A stretch of 64,000 nt of DNA. Source: Sulfitobacter sp. BSw21498 (GTDB lineage: Bacteria; Pseudomonadota; Alphaproteobacteria; Rhodobacterales; Rhodobacteraceae). Positions 29,054-38,342 of this stretch are shown piece by piece. Numbering within the stretch: position 1 is the stretch's first letter; each line of letters opens with the position of its first letter. The notes below the pieces were generated by a model that was not told the DNA's origin, ran no database searches, and worked only from the letters and a program-made list of their open reading frames with translations. Where the stretch lies: positions 2,522,001 through 2,586,000 of the forward strand of contig NZ_CP040753.1 in NCBI RefSeq assembly GCF_006064855.1. The letters run 5' to 3'. A program made the translations under genes and the position numbers.

Positions 29054-29651
29054 GATTGATTTCCTTGATCTTAAGGATTGCAGCTGAGCTGTTCGTCTTA
29101 CTCGGGATCGCCTCGTAGGTATAGGCCCACTTCAAATTCGCCGCGTTATGCTCCTCGCGCCAATTTTCGCCTTTCGGAAAGAGCGCAGTTCCAGATGGGC
29201 TCATATGAAGGCTGGCAAATCCCATTAGGGTAGATAGATCAGCGAGAGCTCGTGCGCTAAGCACATCTGCCGATAGCGGCTCGATTGATTCAATCCGGTC
29301 ATTTACCACCGACGCGCTGAGACTAAGCTCACGAATTGCCGTGCGCAGAAATACACACTTTCTCTGATCGCTTTCAACCAGGGTGAACCTAGTATCCCGT
29401 CCCTCTTGCTCTGCCATCAAGGCTAGTATTATTGCCGGGAACCCGCCGCCACTTCCCAAATCGACCCAATGGGCTGCATTTGGTGCGTGGGCGTAAAGCT
29501 GAATAGAATCTTGAATATGCCGATCCCAAAGCTCGGACACGCTTGCCTTGGAAACGAGATTGATCTTCACTGTCCACTTTTCTACGAGACCCGCAAAATG
29601 CTGAAGCTTATTCAATGTTTCACGTGAAACATCGCCATCTGATCCGATCAT
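29046..29651 (-). CDS. rsmG: 16S rRNA (guanine-N7)-methyltransferase RsmG
   Basis: RsmG (GidB) methylates N7 of G527 in 16S rRNA. The 201-aa product has the SAM-binding DLGSGGGFPAI and the WDRHIQDSIQLY segment. A perfect parS site is embedded in its codons 7-12 (VSRETL), a placement well known for gidB genes. Its ATG overlaps the mnmG stop (TAATG). The tail overlaps parA by 8 bases. Confidence 0.93.
   Translation of the reverse strand: MIGSDGDVSRETLNKLQHFAGLVEKWTVKINLVSKASVSELWDRHIQDSIQLYAHAPNAAHWVDLGSGGGFPAIILALMAEQEGRDTRFTLVESDQRKCVFLRTAIRELSLSASVVNDRIESIEPLSADVLSARALADLSTLMGFASLHMSPSGTALFPKGENWREEHNAANLKWAYTYEAIPSKTNSSAAILKIKEINHV
29616..29631. promoter_or_regulatory. parS centromere site inside rsmG
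   Basis: The 16-base palindrome TGTTTCACGTGAAACA is a perfect match to the ParB binding consensus. It lies in the first codons of rsmG, 5.1 kb from the predicted origin. Confidence 0.95.
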
Positions 29652-31513
29652 TATGCTGACTTCTTTCGGCTGTCACGTTTTAGATGTGATAGTAGCAGTG
29701 TTAGCGCAGATGGAGTCATGCCATCAATCCGGGCCGCCTGTGAAAGGTTTCCGGGCCGGGAAAGCGACAGTTTCGATTTCAGTTCATTAGACAACCCATC
29801 TATCGAGCTATAATCAAATTCAACAGGAATAACATGTGCTTCGTCCTTCTGTAGAAGGTCTATATCCCTCTTCTGCCGCACAATGTAATGTGCGTACAGT
29901 GCGTCGCGTTCGACCTGTCGCCGAATTTGGGGCTCGATAATCTCAAGCTCAGGGCTAATCTTAATGAGGTGTTCGAACGTCACATCTGGGAACGCCAGAA
30001 GCTCAAAGCCGGTTCGCTTGGACCCGTCTTGGCTAACCTTAATCCCAGCAGACTCAATGGTCTTAGAGGCGTAAGCAGACTTGGTAAGTATCTCCATGGC
30101 GTCTTCGATTTTGGCCATCTTAGTCTCAAAGCTCTCGATCCGCTCCGCACCGGCGACACCCAATGCCATAGCAATCGGCGTCAATCTCTGGTCTGCATTA
30201 TCCGCGCGAAGCGAAAGGCGGAATTCGGCTCGCGATGTAAACATCCGATAGGGCTCGGTTACACCTCGCGTTGTAAGGTCATCAACCATCACGCCGATGT
30301 AGCATTCCGACCGGCTAAAGGTAATTGCCTCCTTGCCCTGAGCCAGTAGCCCGGCGTTCAACCCAGCGACCAATCCTTGCGCAGCAGCCTCTTCATAACC
30401 GGTCGTTCCGTTAATCTGACCCGCCAAGAAAAGGCCCGGCACGCTTCGCACGGCGAGCGTCAGGTCAAGGGCCCGAGGGTCTACGTAGTCGTATTCAATC
30501 GCATAACCAGGCTGGATAATCTCAACCCGCTCTAATCCAACCATAGAACGTACGTACTCAAGCTGCACATCTTCGGGTAAAGATGTAGAAATACCGTTCG
30601 GATAAATGGTGTGGTCGTCAGCGCCCTCAGGCTCTAGAAACACCTGATGAGAGGTTTTATCGGCAAACCTTACGACCTTATCCTCGATTGAGGGGCAATA
30701 GCGCGGGCCAACACCATCTATATGACCGCCATACATCGCGGAACGCGCGAGGTTGCTGCGAATAATGTCGTGCGTTTTCTCATTCGTATGGGTGATGCCG
30801 CAAGCAATCTGGGGCGCTGATGTCGCTTTAGACAGGAACGAAAAAAGCACAGGCTCGGCATCCCCTGGCTGGGATTCAAGCTTCTCCCAGTCAATGGTCC
30901 GACCATCTAGCCGCGGTGGCGTTCCTGTCTTCAAACGCCCAAGTGGCAGGTCAAATGAATCGATACGTTTTGCGAGATCAACGGAGGCCTTATCGCCCAT
31001 TCGGCCACCAGAGCGTGACACATCACCGATATGAATAACGCCGCGAAGGAACGTGCCAGTGGTCAGAACAACCGCCGCCGCAGAAATTTTCAATCCATCG
31101 GACAGTACAGCTCCGCCTACGCTCCCGTTTGTAACGATAAAGTCGGTGACTTCACCCTCAATAATCTCAAGATTGGCTTGCTGTTCGGTCTCTGAAAGCA
31201 TTTCGCGACGATATATGGCGCGATCTGCTTGGGCGCGCGGTCCCTGTACGGCTGGGCCCTTGCGACGATTAAGAAGACGAAACTGAATGCCGGCCTTATC
31301 CGCAACTCGGCCCATCACGCCGTCCATCGCGTCAATTTCGCGCACAAGGTGCCCTTTTCCCAATCCGCCGATTGCAGGGTTACAGGACATCATGCCGATT
31401 CCATCGCGCGACATTGTTATCAAAGCGGTACTTGCACCTAAACGTGCCGACGCATGCGCAGCCTCGGCGCCGGCATGCCCACCACCAATAACAATGACAT
31501 CAAAATGTTTCAC
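29651..31513 (-). CDS. mnmG: tRNA uridine-5-carboxymethylaminomethyl modification enzyme MnmG
   Basis: MnmG (GidA), an FAD enzyme, acts with MnmE to install (carboxymethyl)aminomethyl groups on wobble U34 of tRNAs. The 620-aa sequence starts with the FAD fold [31 protein letters not shown] and the [14 protein letters not shown] segment near residue 375 follow. The start codon is GTG at 31513 and lies inside a parS palindrome; GGAAAG upstream can serve as binding site. It directly follows mnmE, its functional partner. Confidence 0.95.
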   Translation of the reverse strand: MKHFDVIVIGGGHAGAEAAHASARLGASTALITMSRDGIGMMSCNPAIGGLGKGHLVREIDAMDGVMGRVADKAGIQFRLLNRRKGPAVQGPRAQADRAIYRREMLSETEQQANLEIIEGEVTDFIVTNGSVGGAVLSDGLKISAAAVVLTTGTFLRGVIHIGDVSRSGGRMGDKASVDLAKRIDSFDLPLGRLKTGTPPRLDGRTIDWEKLESQPGDAEPVLFSFLSKATSAPQIACGITHTNEKTHDIIRSNLARSAMYGGHIDGVGPRYCPSIEDKVVRFADKTSHQVFLEPEGADDHTIYPNGISTSLPEDVQLEYVRSMVGLERVEIIQPGYAIEYDYVDPRALDLTLAVRSVPGLFLAGQINGTTGYEEAAAQGLVAGLNAGLLAQGKEAITFSRSECYIGVMVDDLTTRGVTEPYRMFTSRAEFRLSLRADNADQRLTPIAMALGVAGAERIESFETKMAKIEDAMEILTKSAYASKTIESAGIKVSQDGSKRTGFELLAFPDVTFEHLIKISPELEIIEPQIRRQVERDALYAHYIVRQKRDIDLLQKDEAHVIPVEFDYSSIDGLSNELKSKLSLSRPGNLSQAARIDGMTPSALTLLLSHLKRDSRKKSA

Positions 31514-31521
31514 GTGAAACT
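31506..31521. promoter_or_regulatory. parS site spanning the mnmG start codon
   Basis: TGTTTCACGTGAAACT matches the parS consensus in 15 of 16 positions. The GTG start codon of mnmG is the GTG of its central CACGTG, read on the minus strand. It is 3.5 kb from the predicted origin. Confidence 0.9.
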
Positions 31522-31528
31522 TTCCAAT

Positions 31529-32815
31529 CTATTTACCCAAGCAAAAGCTCGAGAAGATTACATCTAGCAGATTTTCCACGTCAATCCGACCAACCAACGC
31601 CTCAAGCGCACGAATCGAATGGCGCAGTTCTTCTGACGCTATATCATATTGATCAGGCCCATGATCCAGTACCAACATCGCAGATGCCAGACCTTCGGCA
31701 GATTTCTGCAATGCAACGCGATGACGCTCATGCGTGGCCAATCCGGCGTTCAAGCTCCGAACACTTAGAATTTCTTGAATTCTATCAACGAGTTGCTTTA
31801 CGCCCTGCCCGGTGACACCTGATATTGCCCCCTTTGGGTCGTCTAAAAGATCGGCCTTCGGACGCAAGATAATATCATCGGGGATAAGAGAAACAGGAAG
31901 CTCCTCGCCTTGCTCAACCAAAAAGACCCGTAGGTCTGCCTGTTGAGCTCTATGTTTAGCGCGGTCAATTCCGATCGCTTCAACCTCGTCGGCGCCCTCT
32001 CGTAGACCGGCAGTATCAAGGAGTGTGACAGGTAATCCGCCTAGATCCATCCGGACCTCGATGATATCACGCGTCGTGCCCGCAACAGCCGAGGTGATCG
32101 CAGCATCGCGTCCCGCCAGAGCATTCAGTAAAGTCGACTTACCAGCATTCGGTCGTCCGATAATAGCGACCTCAAATCCGGTTCTGATCCGTTCGGCGGT
32201 GTGTGTACCTGCGAGTTCTTTTGAAATGTCGGCATTCACCGCAGTAAGAAGCGCAGTCACTTCCGGCGAAACGTCCACCGGGACATCCTCGTCAGCGAAA
32301 TCGATGGTTACTTCGAGCAGAGCAGCGGCGCGTATTAGTTTTTCGCGCCAGATGTCAACTTTCTGGCCCAAGTGACCGGACAGAACGCGTAACGCTTGCT
32401 TGCGCTGAACCTCAGTCTCCGCCTCGATCAAATCCCCCAAGCCTTCGACCTGGGTGAGATCAAGCTTACCGTTCTCCATCGCTCGACGCGTAAATTCGCC
32501 AGGTTCCGCGAGGCGAGCGTTGTCGAAGCCGGAGAGTAATCGTAGCACAGCCCGCACTACCGCAATACTGCCGTGTAGGTGCAACTCTACCGTGTCTTCG
32601 CCGGTAAAACTGTTAGGCCCCTTAAACGTGAGAACCAACGCGCGATCAAGGATTTGCCCCTCGGCGTCGCTGACCGCGCGAACCGCGGCTTGGCGCACTA
32701 CTGGCAGGGGCAATGCGATGGTATTTGCGATTAAAAAAGCCTGCGGGCCCGAGATACGAATGACGCAAACACCGGCCCGCCCCTGCGCTGTGGCTTGGGC
32801 GAATATCGTATCCAT
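31529..32815 (-). CDS. mnmE: tRNA modification GTPase MnmE
   Basis: MnmE (TrmE) is the GTPase partner of MnmG. The 428-aa product starts with a folate-binding domain (MDTIFAQATAQGRAGVCVIRISG). A helical region and an inserted G domain with GRPNAGKST, DTAGLRE and a TxRD motif (GTTRD) follow. It ends with FCLGK, the C-terminal box whose cysteine is typical of MnmE. It follows rho and precedes mnmG on the same strand. Confidence 0.95.
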   Translation of the reverse strand: MDTIFAQATAQGRAGVCVIRISGPQAFLIANTIALPLPVVRQAAVRAVSDAEGQILDRALVLTFKGPNSFTGEDTVELHLHGSIAVVRAVLRLLSGFDNARLAEPGEFTRRAMENGKLDLTQVEGLGDLIEAETEVQRKQALRVLSGHLGQKVDIWREKLIRAAALLEVTIDFADEDVPVDVSPEVTALLTAVNADISKELAGTHTAERIRTGFEVAIIGRPNAGKSTLLNALAGRDAAITSAVAGTTRDIIEVRMDLGGLPVTLLDTAGLREGADEVEAIGIDRAKHRAQQADLRVFLVEQGEELPVSLIPDDIILRPKADLLDDPKGAISGVTGQGVKQLVDRIQEILSVRSLNAGLATHERHRVALQKSAEGLASAMLVLDHGPDQYDIASEELRHSIRALEALVGRIDVENLLDVIFSSFCLGK

Positions 32816-32845
32816 ATCATTTAACCCACTGAATTAAGTGAATAT

Positions 32846-34117
32846 TTAGCTGTTCATCGAGTCGAAGAAATCGGAATTTGTCTTCGTTTGCTTCAATTTC
32901 CCGATCAGGAATTCGATTGCATCCGTGGTACCCATTGGGTTCAGAATACGACGCAAGACAAATGTCTTTTGCAGATCGATTTTATCGACCAACAGATCTT
33001 CTTTCCGCGTGCCGGACTTGAGGATATCCATCGCAGGGAAGACGCGTTTGTCTGCGATCTTGCGATCCAGCACGATTTCGGAGTTACCGGTCCCTTTGAA
33101 TTCTTCAAAGATGACTTCGTCCATGCGGCTGCCGGTATCGATCAGTGCGGTCGCGATAATGGTCAGCGACCCGCCCTCTTCGATATTACGCGCGGCACCA
33201 AAGAAACGCTTCGGACGTTGCAGCGCGTTCGCATCAACACCACCGGTCAGAACCTTACCGGACGATGGTACCACAGTGTTAAAGGCGCGGCCCAAACGGG
33301 TGATCGAATCCAGCAAAATTACGACGTCGCGCTTGTGTTCAACCAGACGTTTTGCCTTTTCGATAACCATTTCGGACACGGCAACGTGACGGGTCGCAGG
33401 CTCGTCGAAGGTCGAGGAGACGACCTCCCCTTTGACACTACGCTGCATATCAGTGACTTCTTCGGGGCGTTCATCGATCAGCAAAACGATCAAATAGCAC
33501 TCAGGGTGGTTCTTTTCGATCGAATTGGCGATATTTTGCAGCAAAACGGTTTTACCAGTCCGTGGCGGTGCCACGATCAAACAGCGCTGGCCTTTACCGA
33601 TGGGCGATACCAGATCGATAATACGTGCCGAGCGGTCCTTGATCGTTGGATCATCGACTTCCATCGTGAGACGTTCGTCTGGGTAAAGCGGCGTCAGGTT
33701 TTCAAAAGCAACCTTGTGGCGGGCCTTTTCGGGCTCCTCAAAGTTGATCTTGGTCACTTCGGTCAGCGCAAAGTAGCGTTCGGTATCATCCGGCGCCTTG
33801 ATCAATCCTTCGATCGTGTCCCCCGTGCGCAGCGAGTGCTGGCGGATCATCTCGGGCGAAACGTAGATATCATCGGGGCCCGGCAGGTAGTTTGCCTCGG
33901 GCGAGCGGAGGAAACCGAAGCCGTCCTGCAACACTTCCAGCACACCATCGCCAGAGATTTCCCACCCTTCATCCGCGCGTTCGCGCAGAATCTGGAACAT
34001 CATCTCGCCTTTACGCATCGTGGATGCGTTTTCGATCTCAAGCTCTTCGGCCATCGCCAAAAGATTCTTGGGCGTCTGCGCCTTTAGATCGGCAAGGTTA
34101 AGTGTTTCGGTTGTCAT
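32846..34117 (-). CDS. rho: Transcription termination factor Rho
   Basis: Rho is the hexameric RNA helicase that ends transcription at untranslated RNA. The 423-aa protein has the N-terminal helical and cold-shock RNA-binding domains ([31 protein letters not shown]). Walker A APPRTGKT is at residues 183-190, and the secondary RNA-binding segment and [13 protein letters not shown] follow. ATG 34117, with AGGA upstream, gives the normal length; the in-frame extension to 34162 is rejected. A long open frame on the opposite strand (32888-34087) is a codon-bias shadow. Confidence 0.96.
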   Translation of the reverse strand: MTTETLNLADLKAQTPKNLLAMAEELEIENASTMRKGEMMFQILRERADEGWEISGDGVLEVLQDGFGFLRSPEANYLPGPDDIYVSPEMIRQHSLRTGDTIEGLIKAPDDTERYFALTEVTKINFEEPEKARHKVAFENLTPLYPDERLTMEVDDPTIKDRSARIIDLVSPIGKGQRCLIVAPPRTGKTVLLQNIANSIEKNHPECYLIVLLIDERPEEVTDMQRSVKGEVVSSTFDEPATRHVAVSEMVIEKAKRLVEHKRDVVILLDSITRLGRAFNTVVPSSGKVLTGGVDANALQRPKRFFGAARNIEEGGSLTIIATALIDTGSRMDEVIFEEFKGTGNSEIVLDRKIADKRVFPAMDILKSGTRKEDLLVDKIDLQKTFVLRRILNPMGTTDAIEFLIGKLKQTKTNSDFFDSMNS

Positions 34118-34240
34118 GGAAATATCCTGTTCCGGTCCCGGAATACGGGCGGGTCGTGTCATAAAAATGGGCAGATTAATACAAACCCCGGACGGGGTGC
34201 AGCAAACACATACTCAGATTGGCCGGTTTCGTCAATCAAC

Positions 34241-34690
34241 TTAGAATTTCACGACAACCGAGAACACTATGATGATCATCAGCAGCGTCGGTACTTCGTT
34301 CATGATCCGGTAACGTTTACCGCTTAGGCTGTTCTCACCGGCTGCAAAGGCCCGCACACGCCCGACAAGCCACCCGTGAAAGCCCGTCATCGCAAACACG
34401 CTGGCGCCCTTCGTCCACGGCCAGACAGCGGCCCAATCAACGATGCCGGGCGTCAGAACCAGCGCCAGCCCAAAGATCCACGTGCCGATCATCGCAGGAC
34501 GCATGATGACTGTGGCGAGCTTGAACTCCATCATTTTGAAAAGGTCATGGGTCGGGCCGCTTTGGCCTACCTGCTCCGTATGATGCACGAGAAGGCGCGG
34601 CAGATAGAACAGCGCTGCCATCCACGAAATGACCGAAATGATATGAAGCGATTTTACCCAAGGGTAGGCGATGGCAAGCAGGTCGGTCAT
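34241..34690 (-). CDS. hemJ: Protoporphyrinogen oxidase HemJ
   Basis: HemJ is the heme-dependent membrane enzyme that converts protoporphyrinogen IX to protoporphyrin IX in many alphaproteobacteria and cyanobacteria. The 149-aa product has about four transmembrane helices, the conserved N-terminal PWVKSLHIISVISWMAALFYLPRL (containing the key histidine) and a KGASVFAMTGFHGWLVGRVRAFA region. It is the last gene on the left side of the origin region. Loss of hemG and hemY is normal where hemJ is present, though I cannot see the rest of the genome. Confidence 0.9.
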   Translation of the reverse strand: MTDLLAIAYPWVKSLHIISVISWMAALFYLPRLLVHHTEQVGQSGPTHDLFKMMEFKLATVIMRPAMIGTWIFGLALVLTPGIVDWAAVWPWTKGASVFAMTGFHGWLVGRVRAFAAGENSLSGKRYRIMNEVPTLLMIIIVFSVVVKF

Positions 34691-35094
34691 GTCAGACTCC
34701 GGTTTGGGTCTTCTTACTAATATAAATAAGAAAAGAAGAAAGATGATGATGTAAGTAGGGAGACCATTTTCTGTGGATTACTGTTTTGTACCTCGATTTA
34801 TCCACCTGTGTACTTCGTAAATCCACCGACAGTGATAAGTCACGGGATGTCAAATTAAAATTAATATTTTCAGTGGGTTATTCGAAAAAAAATCGGGGGA
34901 TAACCTGTGTAGGTCTGTGGATAAGCTTGGGATTAACTCCGTTCAGGGGATTTCGGATTTATCCTTATGCCTGCCCGTATAAAACGTGAAATTCCGGCTG
35001 GAGGGCAAGGGTTTTCCCGACGGTTTTGCGGACCCTCGCCATTCGGGGGAAAAATCCCTAAGAACTTCCTAGCGTCGCACACAGGTTTATCCAC
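34691..35094. other. Predicted chromosomal replication origin (oriC)
   Basis: This 404-base gap is free of convincing genes and lies between hemJ and maf, which diverge from it. Two perfect DnaA boxes (TTATCCACA) lie at 34916-34924 (minus strand) and 35087-35095 (plus, abutting maf). Near matches lie at 34772-34780 (minus, TAATCCACA), 34798-34806 (TTATCCACC), 34895-34903 (minus, TTATCCCCG) and 34959-34967 (TTATCCTTA). AT-rich stretches at about 34711-34760 and 34850-34893 could be the unwinding element. The flanking order parAB-rsmG-mnmG-mnmE-rho-hemJ and maf-aroE-coaE-dnaQ is the known origin neighbourhood of alphaproteobacteria. Genes on both sides read away from it. Confidence 0.88.
34916..34924 (-). 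promoter_or_regulatory. DnaA box, perfect consensus
   Basis: TGTGGATAA on the plus strand is TTATCCACA on the minus strand, identical to the classical DnaA box. It sits centrally in the origin region. Confidence 0.85.
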
Positions 35095-35095
35095 A
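35087..35095 (+). promoter_or_regulatory. DnaA box abutting the maf start codon
   Basis: TTATCCACA is a perfect DnaA box whose last base is the A of the maf ATG. DnaA bound here could affect maf transcription or translation as well as initiation. Confidence 0.8.
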
Positions 35096-35694
35096 TGCCC
35101 CAACGTCTCATCCTCGCCTCCGGCTCGTCGATCCGGTCACAGTTGCTGCAACAGGCTTGCGTCCCTCACGAGGTGAGCGTCGCGCGAATTGATGAACAAA
35201 TGATTAAGATGGCCCTGCTGGCAGAGCAGGCGCCCCCACGCGACATCGCCGATACACTGGCAGAGATGAAAGCCCGCAAGGTCAGCGACAAGACCCCCGG
35301 TGCGTTGGTACTGGGCTGCGATCAGGTGCTCGACCATCGCGGTACGCTGCTGTCGAAACCCGCAACGCCCGACGAAGCGATTGCGCAGCTGAAATCCCTG
35401 CGGGGTGATCGCCATAGTTTGTTGTCAGCTGCGGTTATCGTCGAAGACGGCAAACCGATCTGGCGCCACGTGGGTCAGGTCCGGTTGCGGATGCGCGATG
35501 CTTCGGACGACTATATAGAAGACTACGTTGCGCGAAACTGGGACAGTATCCAGCACGCGGTCGGTGCCTATAAGCTGGAGGAAGAAGGCGTCAGGCTGTT
35601 CACCGGCATTGAAGGGGATTACTTTAATGTCCTAGGGTTACCTTTGCTTGAACTGTTGAATTATTTGACGCTACGGGGGGATCTATCCGCATGA
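35095..35694 (+). CDS. maf: Maf family nucleotide pyrophosphatase
   Basis: Maf proteins hydrolyse dTTP, UTP or modified nucleotides and are linked to septum inhibition in some bacteria. The 199-aa product has LILASGSSIRSQLLQQA at the start, the KARKVSDKTPGALVLGCDQVL segment and the RGDRHSLLSAAVI region. The ATG immediately follows a DnaA box. No Shine-Dalgarno is obvious. It overlaps aroE by four bases and heads a maf-aroE-coaE-dnaQ operon leaving the origin. Confidence 0.88.
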   Translation: MPQRLILASGSSIRSQLLQQACVPHEVSVARIDEQMIKMALLAEQAPPRDIADTLAEMKARKVSDKTPGALVLGCDQVLDHRGTLLSKPATPDEAIAQLKSLRGDRHSLLSAAVIVEDGKPIWRHVGQVRLRMRDASDDYIEDYVARNWDSIQHAVGAYKLEEEGVRLFTGIEGDYFNVLGLPLLELLNYLTLRGDLSA

Positions 35695-36524
35695 GCCTGG
35701 CCAAAATACCGCTAGCAGGTGTGATCGGGTCACCGATTGCCCATTCGAAATCCCCGCAGATACACGGGCATTGGCTGAAAACGCTTGGCCTGCAAGGCGC
35801 CTATATCCCGCTACACGTCGAACCCGAAAATGTGCGCCAAACGCTTGAGGCGATGCCGAAAATGGGGTTTGTCGGGGCCAATGTCACGATCCCCCATAAG
35901 GAAGCCGTGATCGAGATCGCGGACATCATTACGGACCGTGCGGCGATGATTGGTGCGGTGAATACGATCACCTTTCGCGCCGATGGCAAAATCCAGGGCG
36001 ACAATACGGATGGCTACGGGTTTATCGAAAACCTGAAAGCCGGTGCGCCGGATTGGGTGCCGTCGTCTGGCCCCGCATGCGTGTTTGGCGCTGGTGGCGC
36101 TGCGCGGGCCGTGATTTGGTCGTTGCTGGATGCAGGTGTCCCTGAAATCATGCTCTCCAACCGCACCCGAGAGCGGGCTGAACGCCTGCGGTCGGTATTT
36201 GGAAACCGTGTTACCGTCTATGATTGGTCGCAGATGGGCATGATGGTGGGCCACGCTGCATTGGTGGTGAACACCACGTCGCTTGGGATGATTGGCAAAC
36301 CAGAGCTGCGCGTGCCGCTGAACGGGCTGCGCGCAGATACGGTCGTTACGGATCTCGTGTATGCACCGCTAAAGACAAGCCTTTTGGAAGCGGCAGAAGC
36401 GGCAGGATGTGTCACTGTTGACGGCTTAGGCATGCTTTTGCATCAGGCTGTGCCGGGGTTCGAACGATGGTTCGGCACGCGCCCCACAGTGGACCACGAA
36501 ACACGCTTGGCGGCGTTGCGCTGA
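35691..36524 (+). CDS. aroE: Shikimate dehydrogenase
   Basis: AroE reduces 3-dehydroshikimate to shikimate with NADPH in the aromatic amino acid pathway. The 277-aa sequence begins with the shikimate-binding GSPIAHSKSPQIH and has the catalytic lysine in NVTIPHKEAV. GAVNTI, GAGGAARAVIWSL (NADP loop) and a C-terminal GLGMLLHQAVPGFERWFG follow. It is coupled to maf (ATGA) and to coaE (TGATG). Confidence 0.95.
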   Translation: MSLAKIPLAGVIGSPIAHSKSPQIHGHWLKTLGLQGAYIPLHVEPENVRQTLEAMPKMGFVGANVTIPHKEAVIEIADIITDRAAMIGAVNTITFRADGKIQGDNTDGYGFIENLKAGAPDWVPSSGPACVFGAGGAARAVIWSLLDAGVPEIMLSNRTRERAERLRSVFGNRVTVYDWSQMGMMVGHAALVVNTTSLGMIGKPELRVPLNGLRADTVVTDLVYAPLKTSLLEAAEAAGCVTVDGLGMLLHQAVPGFERWFGTRPTVDHETRLAALR

Positions 36525-37114
36525 TGTTTCTACTGGGTCTGACCGGGTCGATCGGTATGGGGAAATCGACCACCGCAAAAATGTTCGCTGAACTGGGATG
36601 TGCCGTTTGGGACGCCGATGCCGCGGTACATCGCCTTTATGCCCAGGGCGGCGCCGCAGTTTCTGCCTTTCAAAAGGAGTTGCCCGATGCCGTCGTCGCG
36701 GGCGAAGTGTCACGACCCGCGCTGAAAAACCTGATTGATGCGGACCCGACCGTGTTGAAAAAGATCGAAGCCATTGTGCATCCGTTGGTTGGCGAAGACC
36801 GCGCGGCCTTTCTGGCCGATACCAAGGCAGAGATTGTCGTGCTTGATATTCCGTTGATTTTTGAAACCGGCGGTAACAAACGCATGGATGCGGTTGCATG
36901 CGTCACTGTTTCGGCGGAAATCCAGCAAAATCGGGTGATGGAACGCGGCACAATGACGTTGGAACAGTTCGAAAACATCCGTGCGAAACAGATGCCAAAC
37001 GATGAAAAATGCGCCTTGGCCGACTATGTGATTGAAACAGACACCCTGCCCCACGCCCGTGCGCAGGTGCAGGCCGTCATCGACAATATCAAAGGAAAGC
37101 TTTCCCATGCGTGA
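36524..37114 (+). CDS. coaE: Dephospho-CoA kinase
   Basis: CoaE performs the last step of coenzyme A synthesis. The 196-aa product has the P-loop GLTGSIGMGKST, the DADAAVHRLYA substrate segment and DIPLIFETG. The ATG shares its A with the aroE stop; the in-frame earlier start at 36467 lies inside aroE and is rejected. The last 8 bases overlap dnaQ. Confidence 0.94.
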   Translation: MFLLGLTGSIGMGKSTTAKMFAELGCAVWDADAAVHRLYAQGGAAVSAFQKELPDAVVAGEVSRPALKNLIDADPTVLKKIEAIVHPLVGEDRAAFLADTKAEIVVLDIPLIFETGGNKRMDAVACVTVSAEIQQNRVMERGTMTLEQFENIRAKQMPNDEKCALADYVIETDTLPHARAQVQAVIDNIKGKLSHA

Positions 37115-37793
37115 GATCGTGCTGGATACGGAAACCACCGGATTCGACCCTCAAAGCGGCGATAGGATCGTAGAAATCGGCGCGGTTGAATTGATGGGCC
37201 ACGTGGCGACCGGCAATACGTATCACCAGTATATCAATCCCGAACGCAGCATGCCCGCCGAGGCATTCGAGGTGCACGGGCTGGGGGATGATTTCCTGCG
37301 CGACAAACCCAAATTTGCGCAGATCGGGCGGGAATTTCTGGATTTTATCGGCGATTCAAAGCTGGTGATCCACAACGCGGCTTTTGACATCAAATTCCTG
37401 AATGCTGAACTCAAGTGGATGGGCCTGCCCCAGATCCCGTGGGAACAGGCGCTGGATACGCTGGCCATCGCACGCAAACGCTTTCCTGGCTCACCGGCGT
37501 CGCTGGATGCGCTGTGCCGTCGTTTCGGCATCGACAACGCGTCGCGTACGTTGCACGGGGCTTTGCTTGATAGTGAAATTCTCGCGGAGGTGTATCTTGA
37601 ACTGATTGGCGGGCGGCAGCCTGATTTTGGTCTGTCGACCAAGCCAGAGCGCAAAGAAGGTGATACCACCCCCGACTGGGCGCCCAAACCGCGCCCGACG
37701 CCCCTGCCCTCGCGGATTACCCCGCAAGAGACTGCCGCCCATACCGAATTTGTCGATAAACTGGGCGACAGCGCTGTGTGGAAGACGCTTTAG
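37107..37793 (+). CDS. dnaQ: DNA polymerase III subunit epsilon
   Basis: DnaQ is the 3'-5' proofreading exonuclease of the replicase. The 228-aa product has ExoI motif LDTETTGFDP, ExoII in HNAAFDIKFLNAEL and ExoIII in HGALLDSEIL, all catalytic acidic residues present. The C-terminus contains a proline-rich stretch, likely the flexible link to the polymerase. AAAGGAAAGC precedes ATG 37107. It is convergent with secB, overlapping by four bases. Confidence 0.94.
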   Translation: MREIVLDTETTGFDPQSGDRIVEIGAVELMGHVATGNTYHQYINPERSMPAEAFEVHGLGDDFLRDKPKFAQIGREFLDFIGDSKLVIHNAAFDIKFLNAELKWMGLPQIPWEQALDTLAIARKRFPGSPASLDALCRRFGIDNASRTLHGALLDSEILAEVYLELIGGRQPDFGLSTKPERKEGDTTPDWAPKPRPTPLPSRITPQETAAHTEFVDKLGDSAVWKTL

Positions 37794-38281
37794 GCGTCTG
37801 CTTTTTGCGTATTCTCTGACTGACGGCGCGCGATTTCGTTGCGATACAGCGCGACAAAGTCGATGTTTTCGAGGTTCAGCGGCGGGAAGCCACCGTCACG
37901 GGTCACATCGCTGACAACACGGCGCAGAAACGGGAAGATCATGCGCGGGCATTCGATCAGCAGGAACGGGTGCATCTGATCTTCTGGCACGCTCTCGACG
38001 TGGAAAATCCCGACATAGTCGATTTCAAGCAAGAACAGCGTTGCGTCGCCGCCTTTGGCCTTTGATGTCACCTTGAGCTTGATCGCGGATTCATACTGAT
38101 TGTCAGCAGACCGCTTTTTCGCATCCAGATTGACCTGAACCTGCACGTCTGGCTGCACATCCGTTGGCGCGCCCTTTTGTGCCATGATGTTTTCAAACGA
38201 CATATCGCGGATGAACTGACCCAGTATGCGCATTTGCGGCTGTGCAGCTTGGGTCGGTTGTGTTGCTTCTTCTTCAGCCAT
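37790..38281 (-). CDS. secB: Protein-export chaperone SecB
   Basis: SecB is a tetrameric cytosolic chaperone that delivers unfolded precursors to SecA. The 163-aa product has RILGQFIRDMSFENI, VSKAKGGDATLFLLEIDYVGIF-type core, and ECPRMIFPFLRRVVSDVTRDGGFPPLNLENIDF, all diagnostic. The N-terminus is acidic and polar. It is located next to dnaQ and the FxsA and Tim44-like genes, as in many alphaproteobacteria. Confidence 0.95.
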   Translation of the reverse strand: MAEEEATQPTQAAQPQMRILGQFIRDMSFENIMAQKGAPTDVQPDVQVQVNLDAKKRSADNQYESAIKLKVTSKAKGGDATLFLLEIDYVGIFHVESVPEDQMHPFLLIECPRMIFPFLRRVVSDVTRDGGFPPLNLENIDFVALYRNEIARRQSENTQKADA

Positions 38282-38342
38282 TTAAAGGCTCCTTAAGACT
38301 AAAAACTCATTTCGTCGGGCTTATCAGATCGCTTGGCCGCGC

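Noticed and set aside
32888-34087. 399-codon open frame on the plus strand opposite rho
   Set aside because: It mirrors rho codon by codon and shows no recognisable domain. It is an effect of G+C-rich codon use.
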